Shown in pieces: positions 1 through 9,580 of a stretch of 64,000 nucleotides of DNA. The DNA comes from Oscarella lobularis. Lineage: Eukaryota > Porifera > Homoscleromorpha > Homosclerophorida > Oscarellidae. Both the position numbers and the translations under genes were made by a program. The notes below the pieces were generated by a model. The model did not search any database. It had not been told where the DNA came from and was given only the letters and a program-made list of their open reading frames with translations. The stretch covers positions 1,116,001-1,180,000 of the forward strand of contig NC_089192.1 of NCBI RefSeq assembly GCF_947507565.1, in the 5' to 3' direction. The stretch's first letter is position 1; every line of letters starts with the position of its first letter.

Positions 1-1
1 C

Positions 2-2182
2 AATCGCGATCGAGCAATGGTGACGTCACTTCCTCTCATTGGTCTCCGATCGATTCCTCGTGATGACGGAGAGACGACTTTCGTGCGTCGTCTTCAACAG
101 CAAGCGTTCCTATGTCGCGTCGACGTATCGTTCAGTCATTGCGTCGGCGAACTTTCGGTTTCGCTTGTGAGCACCTTTGCCGACACGTGCAAAGACACGT
201 TGCTTTCGTTTTCGGCTAGTCACGTGACCGGAGATCTTGGTATTTCGCGACTGAAAGACTTCACGCGATTGCGTCACGTCGATCTTAGCTACACGTCGGC
301 GACGCCGAGCGACATCAACGCCGTGTGCGGCTCCTTGTGTCAGTTGCGTCATCTCGACGTATCCGGCACTGACGTTAGTTGGTATCACGTCTTTGGTTCG
401 GCACGAGGACTCGATCAATTGGAGTACCTTGGCATGAGCGATTTGGTATTTTTGACATTAGACGAGTGGACGCTTGTCTCACAACCCTACTTCAGCACTC
501 GATGGATAACCAATTTCTTTTTGGTTACCACTAGGTTGTCTACACTCGACATTTCAGGAGTTATATGTAAGGGATTGCCATCAGACAAGTCTATTCTTTC
601 AGCTGCATTTCATGAAATTGTCACTGGGGCACGGTCATTGACTCATCTCGAAACGAGTTTTCCAAAACTCCCTGAAGTTGTAGCTGGATTGCAGCTCGGC
701 AATCTATTTGACCAAATGAAGTATTTGGCTTATTATGGCGTCGTCACATCAATTCCAGATATTCTTTTGAACGCTGGGTGTCCTCGCTTTTTCTGCAGTA
801 CATCTTCTCGGCCACATCATTCAAGAGCGATAGACGTGAATAACGTCGATTTTGTGACGCTGGCTCTGAAAGGCGGACCGTCCTTTGGGATGACTGCTCT
901 GGGAATTCCGCGGTTATTTTATCGATGCGCGTTGTCATCGGATGCAGCCGATCGTCGTGACCTTCTTCGGCGCGTTATGTCGGCCGCTGTCGCCGTCGCC
1001 CGCTTCAAACTATTTCGCATCACCGGCACGTTCAAGTCCAACGCCGAGACGTTTTTGATATACGTTATTTATCTGAGAACAGCGCACAGGACGCATTGTC
1101 TCTTATGTTCAAAACCGTTGCCGAGACGCGGCTGTTGCTTTCGACCCAGACCGGTTCGTCGCTACGCCTTTGCCGATGATTTTTCTGATTCATCGATAAA
1201 GGAGCTGTGGGATCAGATGGTTGAATCCTGTTTAGAAGCGGCTCTCAATCAACCTGCCGTTTTTCGACGCGACAGCAATGATCGAATTCTGTCTGCATTG
1301 TGCGCTGCGCTTTTCGTTACTCTTCCTCGACCTCCGCTTCGGTTCGCTGCCTTGACGTTTTTTCTGAACGCGCTAACTGGAAAGGAAACTGGAGTTACGA
1401 GACGTCTTTCCACTTGCAGAAACTGCGCTGATGACGGCACGCCTGTGTCGGTGGCACTAAAGTCGATTTTTGAGTCTCTTTCCGACCAAGAGCGTCGTGG
1501 GCTTGCGCTAGAAAAGAACTGGCTTGCTCCGGTGTGCAATCACGTGGAGGCGATATGCACGGAACTGGGAACGTCATTGCTGGTTGCAGATCGAACATTT
1601 CTTTCTAGAATTCCTCTTCTCAATCGTGACAGTCGCCTTTTCTTGGACATCCTCTACTACATGTCCCGTGATCTGCCGGATGTGCAGCGGCATTTGGTTC
1701 AAGACAGTAATCTGTTGACACTTCTGCCATTGTATTCATCGCCACCGGTGCACCACCACCGTCCAGAAGTGGAAAGATTAGATGCCGCGTCATCTCTGAG
1801 GGTACTGATTATTCTAGCTGAGAACGAGTCTCTGAGACATCGTCTGCTTTCGACGTCATCGTTGCAGATGCTCCTTGAATTTCATCCCTGTTTTGAGACC
1901 AGCTATCTTACTTGTCTACTTCTGCTGTGTGACGACGCTCCTTGGCCGGCGGATGTGCTCTCTAAAGACGCAATGGCTTACAGAATGATTACATTGCGCG
2001 GCGACATGTTGACATCTTCTTTAGTAGAGGACACTCAGCGCTGCAGGTATTCAAGCAATACTGTTGCACGTCTACAAGATATGGCTGGACGAAAGGACGT
2101 TCCACCCCCAGTAGGCTGGTTTGGGATGTACGTTCTCTCAAGGATGGATCAGCGTGTACAGATAAACCCAGCTTCTATTTAG
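2..2182 (+). CDS. ZYG11/ZER1-like CUL2 substrate receptor, copy a (5' cut by window edge)
   Basis: The frame is open from base 2 and joins the ATG at 17, which lies inside the protein in the two complete copies (5699-8080, 9581-11974), so about 70 N-terminal residues lie outside the window. It shows leucine-rich repeat sequence near the start (LRHVDLSYTSATPSD, LRHLDVSGTDVSW) and a helical ARM-like C-terminal half ending in a WFGMYVLSRM segment that resembles the last repeat of ZYG11/ZER1 proteins. That family recruits N-degron substrates to CUL2-elongin BC ligases. The gene is intronless, unlike most neighbours. It ends 284 bp from the stop of the convergent NHL-BTB gene. Family assignment is from recalled similarity and domain order; the substrate is unknown. 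Confidence 0.72.
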   Translation, partial: NRDRAMVTSLPLIGLRSIPRDDGETTFVRRLQQQAFLCRVDVSFSHCVGELSVSLVSTFADTCKDTLLSFSASHVTGDLGISRLKDFTRLRHVDLSYTSATPSDINAVCGSLCQLRHLDVSGTDVSWYHVFGSARGLDQLEYLGMSDLVFLTLDEWTLVSQPYFSTRWITNFFLVTTRLSTLDISGVICKGLPSDKSILSAAFHEIVTGARSLTHLETSFPKLPEVVAGLQLGNLFDQMKYLAYYGVVTSIPDILLNAGCPRFFCSTSSRPHHSRAIDVNNVDFVTLALKGGPSFGMTALGIPRLFYRCALSSDAADRRDLLRRVMSAAVAVARFKLFRITGTFKSNAETFLIYVIYLRTAHRTHCLLCSKPLPRRGCCFRPRPVRRYAFADDFSDSSIKELWDQMVESCLEAALNQPAVFRRDSNDRILSALCAALFVTLPRPPLRFAALTFFLNALTGKETGVTRRLSTCRNCADDGTPVSVALKSIFESLSDQERRGLALEKNWLAPVCNHVEAICTELGTSLLVADRTFLSRIPLLNRDSRLFLDILYYMSRDLPDVQRHLVQDSNLLTLLPLYSSPPVHHHRPEVERLDAASSLRVLIILAENESLRHRLLSTSSLQMLLEFHPCFETSYLTCLLLLCDDAPWPADVLSKDAMAYRMITLRGDMLTSSLVEDTQRCRYSSNTVARLQDMAGRKDVPPPVGWFGMYVLSRMDQRVQINPASI

Positions 2183-2466
2183 GGCTCTAATATTTAGAGA
2201 AGGCTGCTCCTTTTCTCTACTAGAATTAGTGCTACAGGTAGATCGTGTCTGAGATCAGAGATTCTTTTTATTTATTTTTTAAAATTTAGGTTTATAACCC
2301 TTGTTTAGAATTATAATGTAGCGAGGGTATTTCTGCTACATCTTCTCGCGACAAATCTCAAACATTTACCATTCGGATATTTTGAATTGCAGAAAACGCA
2401 GCTTAGCAAAAAAATAAGGCAGAAGTTGACAAACACAAACAGAGAGAATCGCGTCAGTTACGTGAG

Positions 2467-4059
2467 TTATTTGCCAATGAGTCTGATTATTTCTGCTAAT
2501 AACTTGACGCCAAGACTCTCAAACTTTTCATCTTGGCAAAGTACTTTGTAGTGAATCGCGACAAATTGCAGGCATTTCTCTCTCAAATCTCTAAAGCCGT
2601 AATTATCAGCAAGAGACAGATAATCAATAGCCGTTGCAGTCGAAACGGTCTTTGCCAAATAGGCCATGCAAAAATCACGCAGAGTGGAAATGAGAAAACG
2701 ATCAGCCAATATCAATATATCCGGCATGTTGCTGCTGTATTTCTGTACGTCCAAGCAGCCAGTGAGAAGAAATGAAATAATTGCGTAGAACGATTCATAG
2801 GTAGCATCTTTGATAGAAATTGGATTGGATTCGGTCTCGGAAGATTTCCAATTTGACGAGAACATCCTGTTGAAGTAATCACTTCGAATGCAAAGAACCG
2901 ATTTAGCGGTGACGGTGACGTGCTTTCCTTGAACTAAGAATACGGCTTTATCTGCAGAAACGATTTCTTCGTTGTCGATCAATTGCGCAAGATCATGTGA
3001 AAGTCCGGCGTCATTAAATGCAGGAGGGGCTGCTTTTGCTGCCTCGAAGGAAGGAGGTGCCACTCTCACTCTACGAACGGCCTTCGGCTCAGTAAAGTAA
3101 AGGTACCCCGACTTGGAATCGAAAAACAAATGACGAGGATCTTTCAATGACGCTAATTGGCCTTTGCCATCTATAGACGCTGCTTCACCTGATCCGCAGA
3201 GAATTTCTTTTTCACTTGATGATGATGCCAGCTTGTAGATTCTACGCAAGCGATCAGAGAAGTAGACATTTCCGTCATCGTCAACAGCCACACTATAAGG
3301 TTGGTTGAGATTTTTACAAACGGTTGAAACGTGGTGGTTTTTAATCTTTCTGATAGCACCATTTAATTGGTCAGCCACATACACAGAGCCGTCTGGTCCC
3401 ACGGCTAATTGATTTGGGCTATTAAATTTGGCTTCAGCACAGTGACCATCAATGTTGCCTGGTTGGCCTGCGGAGCCTGCTAGCGTTGTTACGCGTCCAT
3501 CAACCTCAATTCGACGTATTGCATGTCCGCCATGAGAAGACACTAAGACACTGCCATCTTGTAGTGCCACAATCCCCAATGGGTGATTGAATTGAGCTTC
3601 AGTAAGGCCTACTCCATCTCGTTCTCCACAGCTCCCATTGCCAGCTAATGTAGAGACGGTGTCACCACTCAGCTGCGAGAACGTTTTATACTCAGAACCG
3701 TGGCACATCTGTATCATTACCTTTCGAATGCGACAGTTGGCGTAGTCAGCAACAAAGAGACAAGAGCCGGACGAGGCAATGCCTCCTGGTTTGGAAAATG
3801 TCGCCGAGTTCAAAGTACCATCTTGGTGACCGGATCGGCTGGGAATCCCAGCATGGGTCGAGAGTTCCTGAGAGGAAAGATCAACTTTCCATATGCATTG
3901 TTGACCGTGATCTGCGACACACATTTGATCGTCTAAAATCGTGATTCCCCACAAGCACGAGAACGACTCGTGACGTGACGCAGTCGAGAGATATCCGTCT
4001 AAAAACGGAAAAGAGGCACGCTCAAATGTTTTTCACAAACGGAACTCCTTACATTCCAT
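2467..4059 (-). CDS. NHL-repeat/BTB protein, copy 1 (putative CUL3 adaptor)
   Basis: My model has three coding exons: 4059-4053, 3998-3721 and 3672-2467, giving 496 aa. The first exon is only 7 nt, ATG GAA T, followed by a GTAAGG donor and a TTTTTAG acceptor. The second intron is 48 nt, a multiple of three, so its retention keeps the frame open. Residues 1 to about 300 are NHL-type propeller repeats (VSTLAGNG, GPDGSVYVAD, VAVDDDGNVYFSD). About 330-430 is a BTB domain (DKAVFLVQGKHVTVTAKSVL), then a short BACK-like tail. BTB proteins typically bind CUL3, so an E3 adaptor role is inferred. It is head-to-head with an ADAM17 relic and tail-to-tail with the ZYG11-like gene. Confidence 0.85.
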
Positions 4060-4145
4060 TTAGGAACGCGCAGAAGGTGTACACTCAAATGATGCGAGTG
4101 ACAACACGCGCGTTAGATCTTGGCAGTCAACGTTTCCTCGCCGTC

Positions 4146-5314
4146 ATGTTATTCCGAAGCTCTCTGCTTCTAACGGTTCTTTTCCGATGTTTGACCGGAT
4201 TCGAAACCCAGATTCGTACGTCGACCGTCAGTTCGAACTCCCCGCTGATCGTTCGACGACTTCCCACCCTAGATTCGGCGCTACGACACTTCGATACGCT
4301 TCGTACAGACGAAATAAAGCATTCTAGCATCGATCCCTCGCGCAGAAGAATGGAGGTGTCGATCCTCGGACGGTACAAGAACATCCAAGTGTCCTGGAAG
4401 ATCCATTCGAATTCTTTTCGCTGTAGAAATTTTTCTCTGCACCTCTCGAACGACAATAACCTGTTGGCACCCACTTTTCGCGCAGTCGTTTCAGACGAAA
4501 CAGATAGCAAGTCTTTGAGAAAATCAACCGAAAAGAGTTTTACATTGGAGAGGGTGGGATAGCTCATTTCCTTTCGTGGGTCTTTTTAATTGTTAGAATT
4601 TCTCTCCTGGCGGCTAGCGCCAATTTTGTACGAGTCCAAAGTTCATAGAAATTCTCTCCTGGCTACAGGGATTTTCTATAATAACATAGAATTTCCCTTC
4701 TAATTTTTAAATTCAAAATGCCTTCTCTTTTAATCTAATGTTTTTTTCCAGAGGAAGACGGATCTTCTGTTTCGGCTCACATCGATTCGGAACAATTGGT
4801 CACAGCAACGATTCTCAGTCACGACGATGCGTACTATATCGAAGTAGGTGCACGTGCACTACTGTCTTATAGAGAAAATCACTTTCAAAAAATTCCTTAG
4901 CCGTCGCATCGACACATCGCAGAGCCGCACGATTTTCACATGATCGCCTATAGGAGATCGGACGTCGTGCGCAATTACGGCGAAAGAAAGGATAACGGAA
5001 GGTGATAAAAGAATTGTCTTAGAACTTTCCGAGGGTTATGCTGCCTCGAATATTTTTCCCTTTTAGTTTCTCTGGTCGTTTCTGTGGAGTCGACTCGGAA
5101 GAGCATCACGTAATTCATAATAACGGTGAAACTTCATCAATGAGAGTAGGAGGCAAGATTGTCTTATTGGTCTTGATAGATTTTTCTCACTCGTGGTCGC
5201 GACTTCGGCGCGCCGTTCCCGCGCGACACACGTGCCCCATCGCACTCGTCGCCGATCACAAATTTTATCAGACTCTCGGTGGACGAAGTTTTTCTGGGAC
5301 CATCAATTTTATGG
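4146..5314 (+). pseudogene. ADAM17 5' fragment, relic 1 (prodomain exons 1-5)
   Basis: This copy matches exons 1-5 of the complete ADAM17 gene at 23547-27135: signal peptide ([13 protein letters not shown]), prodomain, cysteine-switch-like RFCG segment, RLRRA processing region and the start of the catalytic domain ([12 protein letters not shown]). It stops abruptly within TTTATGG at about 5314, where unrelated sequence begins. A deletion of about 4 nt in exon 2, near 4499-4507, shifts the frame relative to the intact copy, and the catalytic HExxH exons are absent. I call it a non-functional duplicated fragment. Confidence 0.85.
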
Positions 5315-5698
5315 TATCCGTGCTTCAACACCCGCGCGCCCAGCGGAGAATAGTACGGGTAATCCCACCGCTCTCCGATTCATCGACCATGAACGTCGAA
5401 GCGAGCGCCGATTCGGCCACGCTAGAGCGCGCGGCGTCGCCGAAAGCGACGCGCGCGCTCGTCGACGCGATCGAGAGCGATCGCGCGACGAATACTGCAT
5501 TGGAACGCGCCGAGCGACGTCGGCGGGAAAGCGCGGACGACGCGTCGACGGCCAATCGTTGCTCAGCGTTCGCCATCTACGGTATGTACATGTACGCTCG
5601 CCGAAGAGGCGAGAAGGCGCGCATTGTCTAGCGCACGCTCTAAGAGCCAGTGACGGATCTTAGCAGGGGATCTCAGTACCAAGTTCATCTGTTCTCCA
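5315..5698 (+). other. Segment between ADAM17 relic 1 and ZYG11-like copy b
   Basis: After the breakpoint at 5314 the sequence is unlike the ADAM17 intron. It carries an open frame from ATG 5390 (MNVEASADSATLERA...) rich in Ala, Arg and Glu, running to a GTATGT donor-like site at about 5581. I do not recognise the product. The part from about 5498 onward recurs upstream of ZYG11-like copy c (about 9366-9580), so it travels with that gene. It could be an orphan 5' exon or the 5' leader of the ZYG11-like gene. Confidence 0.4.
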
Positions 5699-8080
5699 AT
5701 GGCTTCAAGTCTTGCCGATTTGTGCACAAGAAGCCTTTGCCGAACGGACTACGAGATCTCCTCGTTTCCATTTCCAACGATATCCGAGAGAATCCTTCTC
5801 TACCCGTCGTCGCCGCGTCGACTGCCTCTTCCGGTCGCCAACGCGCTCTTCGAAGGCTTGGCGCAACGAGCAAAACTGACGGAGAGAATTCTTCGCCTTT
5901 TCCTCGATCGAGATCGAGCGATGGTGACGTCACTTCCTCTCATTGGTCTCCGATCGATTCCTCGTGATGACGGAGAGACGACTTTCGTGCGTCGTCTTCG
6001 ACAGCAAGCGTTCCTATGTCGCGTCGACGTATCGTTCAGTCATTGCGTCGGCGAACTTTCCGTGTCGCTTGTGAGCGCCTTTGCCGACACGTGCAAAGAC
6101 ACGTTGCTTTCGTTTTCGGCTAGTCACGTGACCGGAGATCTTGGCATTTCGCGACTGAAAGACTTTACGCGATTGCGTCACGTCGATCTTAGCTACACGT
6201 CGGCGACGCCGAGCGACATCGACGTCGTGTGCGGCTCCTTGTGTCAGTTACGTCATCTCGACGTATCCGGCACTGACGTTAGTTGGTATCGCGTCTTTGG
6301 TTCGGCGCGAGGTCTCGATCAATTGGAGTACCTTGGCATGAGCGATTTGGTATTTTTGACATTAGACCAGTGGACGCTTGTCTCTCAACCCTACTTCAGC
6401 ACTCGATGGATAACCAATTTCTTTTTGGCTACCACTAGGTTGTCTACGCTCAACATTTCAGGAGTTATATGTAAGGGATTGCCATCAGACAAGTCTATTC
6501 TTTCAGCTGCATTTCATGAAATTGTCACTGGGGCACGGTCATTGACTCATCTCGAAACGAGTTTTCCAGAACTCCCTGAAGTTGTAGCTGGATTGCAGCT
6601 CGGCAATCTATTTGACCAAATGAAGTATTTGGCTTATTATGGCATCGTCACATCAATTCCAGATATTCTTTTGAACTCTGGGTGTCCTCGCTTTTTCTGC
6701 GATACATCTTCTGGGCTACATTGTTCAAGAGCGATAGACGTAAATAACGTCGATTTTGTGACGCTGGCTCTGAAAGGCGGACCGTCCTTTGGGATGACTG
6801 CTCTGGGAATTCCGTGGTTATTTGATCAATGCGCGTCGTCATTGGATGCGGCCGATCGTCGTGACCTTCTTCGGCGCGTTATGTCGGCCGCTGTCGCCGT
6901 CGCCCGCTTCAAACTATTTCGCATCACCGGCACGTTTGAGTCCAACGCCGAGACGTTTTTGATATACGTTATATGTCTGAGAACAGCGCACAGGACGCAT
7001 TGTCTCTTATGTTCAGAACCGTTGTTTAGGCCGAGACGCCGCTGTTGCATTCTACCCGGACCGGTTCGTCGGCATCGTCGCTACGCCTTTGCTGGTGATT
7101 TTTCTGATTCGTCGATAAAGGAGCTGTGGGATCAGATGATTGAATCCTGTTTAGAAGCGGCTCTCAGTCAACCTGCCGTTTTTCGACGCGACAGCAATGA
7201 TCGAATCCTGTCTGCATTGTGCGCTGCGCTTTTCGTTGCTCTTCCTCGACCTCCGCTTCGGTTCGCTGCCTTGACGTTTTTTCTGAACGCGCTAACTGGA
7301 AAGGAAACTGGAACGAGACGTCTTTCCACTTGCAAAAAATGCGGTTATGACGGCACGTTGCCTATGTCGGTGGCACTAAAGTCGATTTTTGAGTCTCTTT
7401 CCGACCAAGAGCGTCGTGGGCTTGCGCTAGAAAAGAACTGGCTTGCTTCGGTGTGCAATCACGTGGAGGCGATGTGCACGGAACAGGGAACATTATTGCT
7501 GGGTGCACATCGAATATCTCTTCCTCTTCTCAATCGTGAAAGTCGCCTTTTCTTTGACATCCTCTACTACATGTCCCGTGATCTGCCGGATGTGCAGCGA
7601 CGTTTGGTTCAAGACAGTAATCTGTTGACACTTCTGCCATGGTATTCATGGCCGCCGGTGAACCACTGTCCAGAAGTGGAAAGATTAGATGCTGCGTCAT
7701 CTCTGAGGGTACTGATTATTCTAGCTGAGAACGAGTCTCTGCGACATCGTCTGCTTTTTTCGACGTCATTGTTGCATATGCTCCTTGAATTTCATCCCTG
7801 TTTTGAGACCAGCTATCTTACTTGTCTACTTCTGCTGTGTGACGACGCTCATTGGCTGGCGGATGTGCTCTCTAAAGACGACATGGCTTACAGAATGATT
7901 ACATTGCGTGGCGACATGTTGACATCTTCTTTAGCCGAGGACACTCATCGCTACAGGTATTCAAGCAATACTGTTGCACTTCTACAAGATATGGCTCGAC
8001 GAACGGACGTTCCACCCCCTGTAGGCTGGTTTGGGATGTACGTGCTCTCAAGGATGGATCAGCGTGTACAGATACAGTAA
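5699..8080 (+). CDS. ZYG11/ZER1-like CUL2 substrate receptor, copy b
   Basis: This is an intronless 793-aa protein. ATG 5699 is chosen because an in-frame stop lies a short way upstream and copy c has the same start. Residues 3-12 (SLADLCTRSL) fit the elongin-C BC-box pattern L-x3-C-x3-L, and a proline-containing stretch near residue 41 (RLPLPVANAL) could be the CUL2-box region. LRR sequence follows to about residue 250, then a helical ARM-like region to the end. This layout is that of ZYG11/ZER1 proteins, which load Gly/N-degron substrates onto CUL2 ligases. It is highly similar to copies a and c, with scattered substitutions and small in-frame indels around residues 440-460. Confidence 0.78.
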   Translation: MASSLADLCTRSLCRTDYEISSFPFPTISERILLYPSSPRRLPLPVANALFEGLAQRAKLTERILRLFLDRDRAMVTSLPLIGLRSIPRDDGETTFVRRLRQQAFLCRVDVSFSHCVGELSVSLVSAFADTCKDTLLSFSASHVTGDLGISRLKDFTRLRHVDLSYTSATPSDIDVVCGSLCQLRHLDVSGTDVSWYRVFGSARGLDQLEYLGMSDLVFLTLDQWTLVSQPYFSTRWITNFFLATTRLSTLNISGVICKGLPSDKSILSAAFHEIVTGARSLTHLETSFPELPEVVAGLQLGNLFDQMKYLAYYGIVTSIPDILLNSGCPRFFCDTSSGLHCSRAIDVNNVDFVTLALKGGPSFGMTALGIPWLFDQCASSLDAADRRDLLRRVMSAAVAVARFKLFRITGTFESNAETFLIYVICLRTAHRTHCLLCSEPLFRPRRRCCILPGPVRRHRRYAFAGDFSDSSIKELWDQMIESCLEAALSQPAVFRRDSNDRILSALCAALFVALPRPPLRFAALTFFLNALTGKETGTRRLSTCKKCGYDGTLPMSVALKSIFESLSDQERRGLALEKNWLASVCNHVEAMCTEQGTLLLGAHRISLPLLNRESRLFFDILYYMSRDLPDVQRRLVQDSNLLTLLPWYSWPPVNHCPEVERLDAASSLRVLIILAENESLRHRLLFSTSLLHMLLEFHPCFETSYLTCLLLLCDDAHWLADVLSKDDMAYRMITLRGDMLTSSLAEDTHRYRYSSNTVALLQDMARRTDVPPPVGWFGMYVLSRMDQRVQIQ

Positions 8081-8413
8081 ACCCAGCTTGTATTTAGGGC
8101 TCTAAGGCTGCTCCTTGTCTCCACTAGAATTAGTGCTACAGGTAGATCGTGTCTGAGATCAGAGATTCTTTTTATTGATTTTTTAAATTTAGGTTTATAA
8201 CCCTTGTTTAGAATTATAATGTAGCGAGCGTATTTCTGCTACATGTTGTCGCGACAAATCTCAAACGTTTACCATTCACATACCGCTCAGCAAGAGACAG
8301 ACAATGTAGAAAGTTACAGAAAACGCCTAAGCAAAAAATAAGGCAGAAAAGCGTCGAGAAACAAAGCACGCACTAAACAAACAGAGAGAATCGCGTACAG
8401 TCAGCTACGTGAG
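8081..8413. repeat. Convergent 3' spacer shared by the array units
   Basis: This 333-bp spacer separates the stops of ZYG11-like copy b and NHL-BTB copy 2. Near-identical blocks lie at 2183-2466 and 11975-12284, and a shortened version precedes NHL-BTB copies 4-6 (about 15.75, 18.66 and 21.56 kb). Recognisable pieces are the ACTAGAATTAGTG and TTAGAATTATAA segments. It probably contains both 3' UTRs; I see no coding sequence. Confidence 0.6.
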
Positions 8414-9365
8414 TCATTTGCCAATGAGTCTCACTATTTCTACTACTAACTTGACGCCAAGACTCTCAAACTTTTCATCTTGGCAGAGTACTTTGTAATT
8501 GCTCACGACAAATTGCAGGCATTTCTCTCTCAAATGTCTAAAGCCGTACTTATCGGCAAGAGACAGATAATCAATAGCCGTTGCGGTTGAAACGGTCTTT
8601 GCCAAATAGGCCATGCAAAAATCACGCAGAGTGGAAATGAGAAAACGATCAGCCAATACCAATATATCCGGCATGTTGTTGCTGTACTTCTGTACGTCCA
8701 AGGAGCCAGTGAGAAGAAATGAAATGATTGCGTAAAACGATTCATAGGTAGCATCTTTTACAGAAATTGGAGTGGATTCGGTCTCGGAAGATTTCCAATT
8801 CGACGAGAACATACTGTTGAAGTAATCACTTCGAATGCAAAGAACCGATTTAGCGGTAACGGTGACGTGCTTTCCTTGAACTAAGAATACGGCTTTATCT
8901 GTAGAAAGGATTTCTTCGTTGTCAATCAATTCCGCAAGATCATGTGAAAGTTCATCAAATGCTTTGAAGGAAGGAGGTGCTGCTTTTTTGAAGGAAGGAG
9001 GTGCCACTCTCACTCTACGAACGGCCTTCTGCTCCGTAAAGTAAAGGTACCCCGACTTAGAATCAAAAAACAAATGACGAGGATAATACAATGACGCTAA
9101 TTCGCCCTTGCCATCTGTAGACGCTGCCGCACCTGATCCGCAGAGAATTTCTTTTTCATTTGATGACAATGTCAGCTTGTAGATTCTATGCGAGAGATCA
9201 GAGAAGTAGACATTTCCGTCGTCGTCAACAGCAACACCATAAGGTGTATTGAGATTTTTACAAACGGTTGAAACGTTGTGGTTTTTAATAAATCTTTCTG
9301 ATAGCACCATTAGATCGGTCAGCCACATACACAGAACAGTCTGGTCCCACGGCTAATTGATCGTT
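8414..9365 (-). pseudogene. NHL-BTB copy 2, 5'-truncated and frameshifted
   Basis: The BTB half and part of the NHL propeller are present and open from about 9290 down to 8414. The gene is cut at about 9362-9366, where CGGCTAATTGATC joins the leader of ZYG11-like copy c. The first roughly 180 codons, the micro-exon start and the head-to-head ADAM17 copy are therefore missing. Near 9288 a short insertion (TTTTTAATAAATC versus TTTTTAATC in other copies) adds 4 nt and shifts the remaining 5' part out of frame. It is most likely a pseudogene left by unequal recombination. Confidence 0.85.
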
Positions 9366-9580
9366 GCATTGGAACGCGTCGAGCGACGTTGGAGGCGGCG
9401 CATATGAAATCGGCGGGAAAGCGCGGACGACGCGTCGACGGCCAATCGTTGCTCAGCGTTCGCCATCTACGGTACATGTACGCTCGCCGAAGCGGCGAGA
9501 AGGCGCGCATTGTAGCGCACGCTGTGAGTGACGGGACGGATCTTAGCAGGGATCTCTGTACCAAGTTCATCTGTTCTCCA
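9366..9580 (+). other. 5' leader of ZYG11-like copy c, fused to the truncated NHL-BTB copy 2
   Basis: Closely similar to about 5498-5698. It starts at the recombination junction in NHL-BTB copy 2. Because a stop present upstream of copy b is absent here, the frame is open from 9389 and could add 64 residues to copy c. I prefer the start conserved with copy b at 9581. Confidence 0.5.

Noticed and set aside
2533-2775. + strand frames over the NHL-BTB 3' ends, recurring at each copy
   Set aside because: Antisense shadows of the BTB-coding exon; they recur only because the gene is duplicated.
3975-4562. Long + strand frame beginning at the NHL-BTB promoter
   Set aside because: Its first part is antisense to NHL-BTB exons 1-2 and its later part is the out-of-frame ADAM17 relic; not a separate gene.
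9389-9580. 64-residue N-terminal extension of ZYG11-like copy c
   Set aside because: Not available to copy b, where an in-frame stop intervenes, and rich in Arg; the conserved start at 9581 is preferred.
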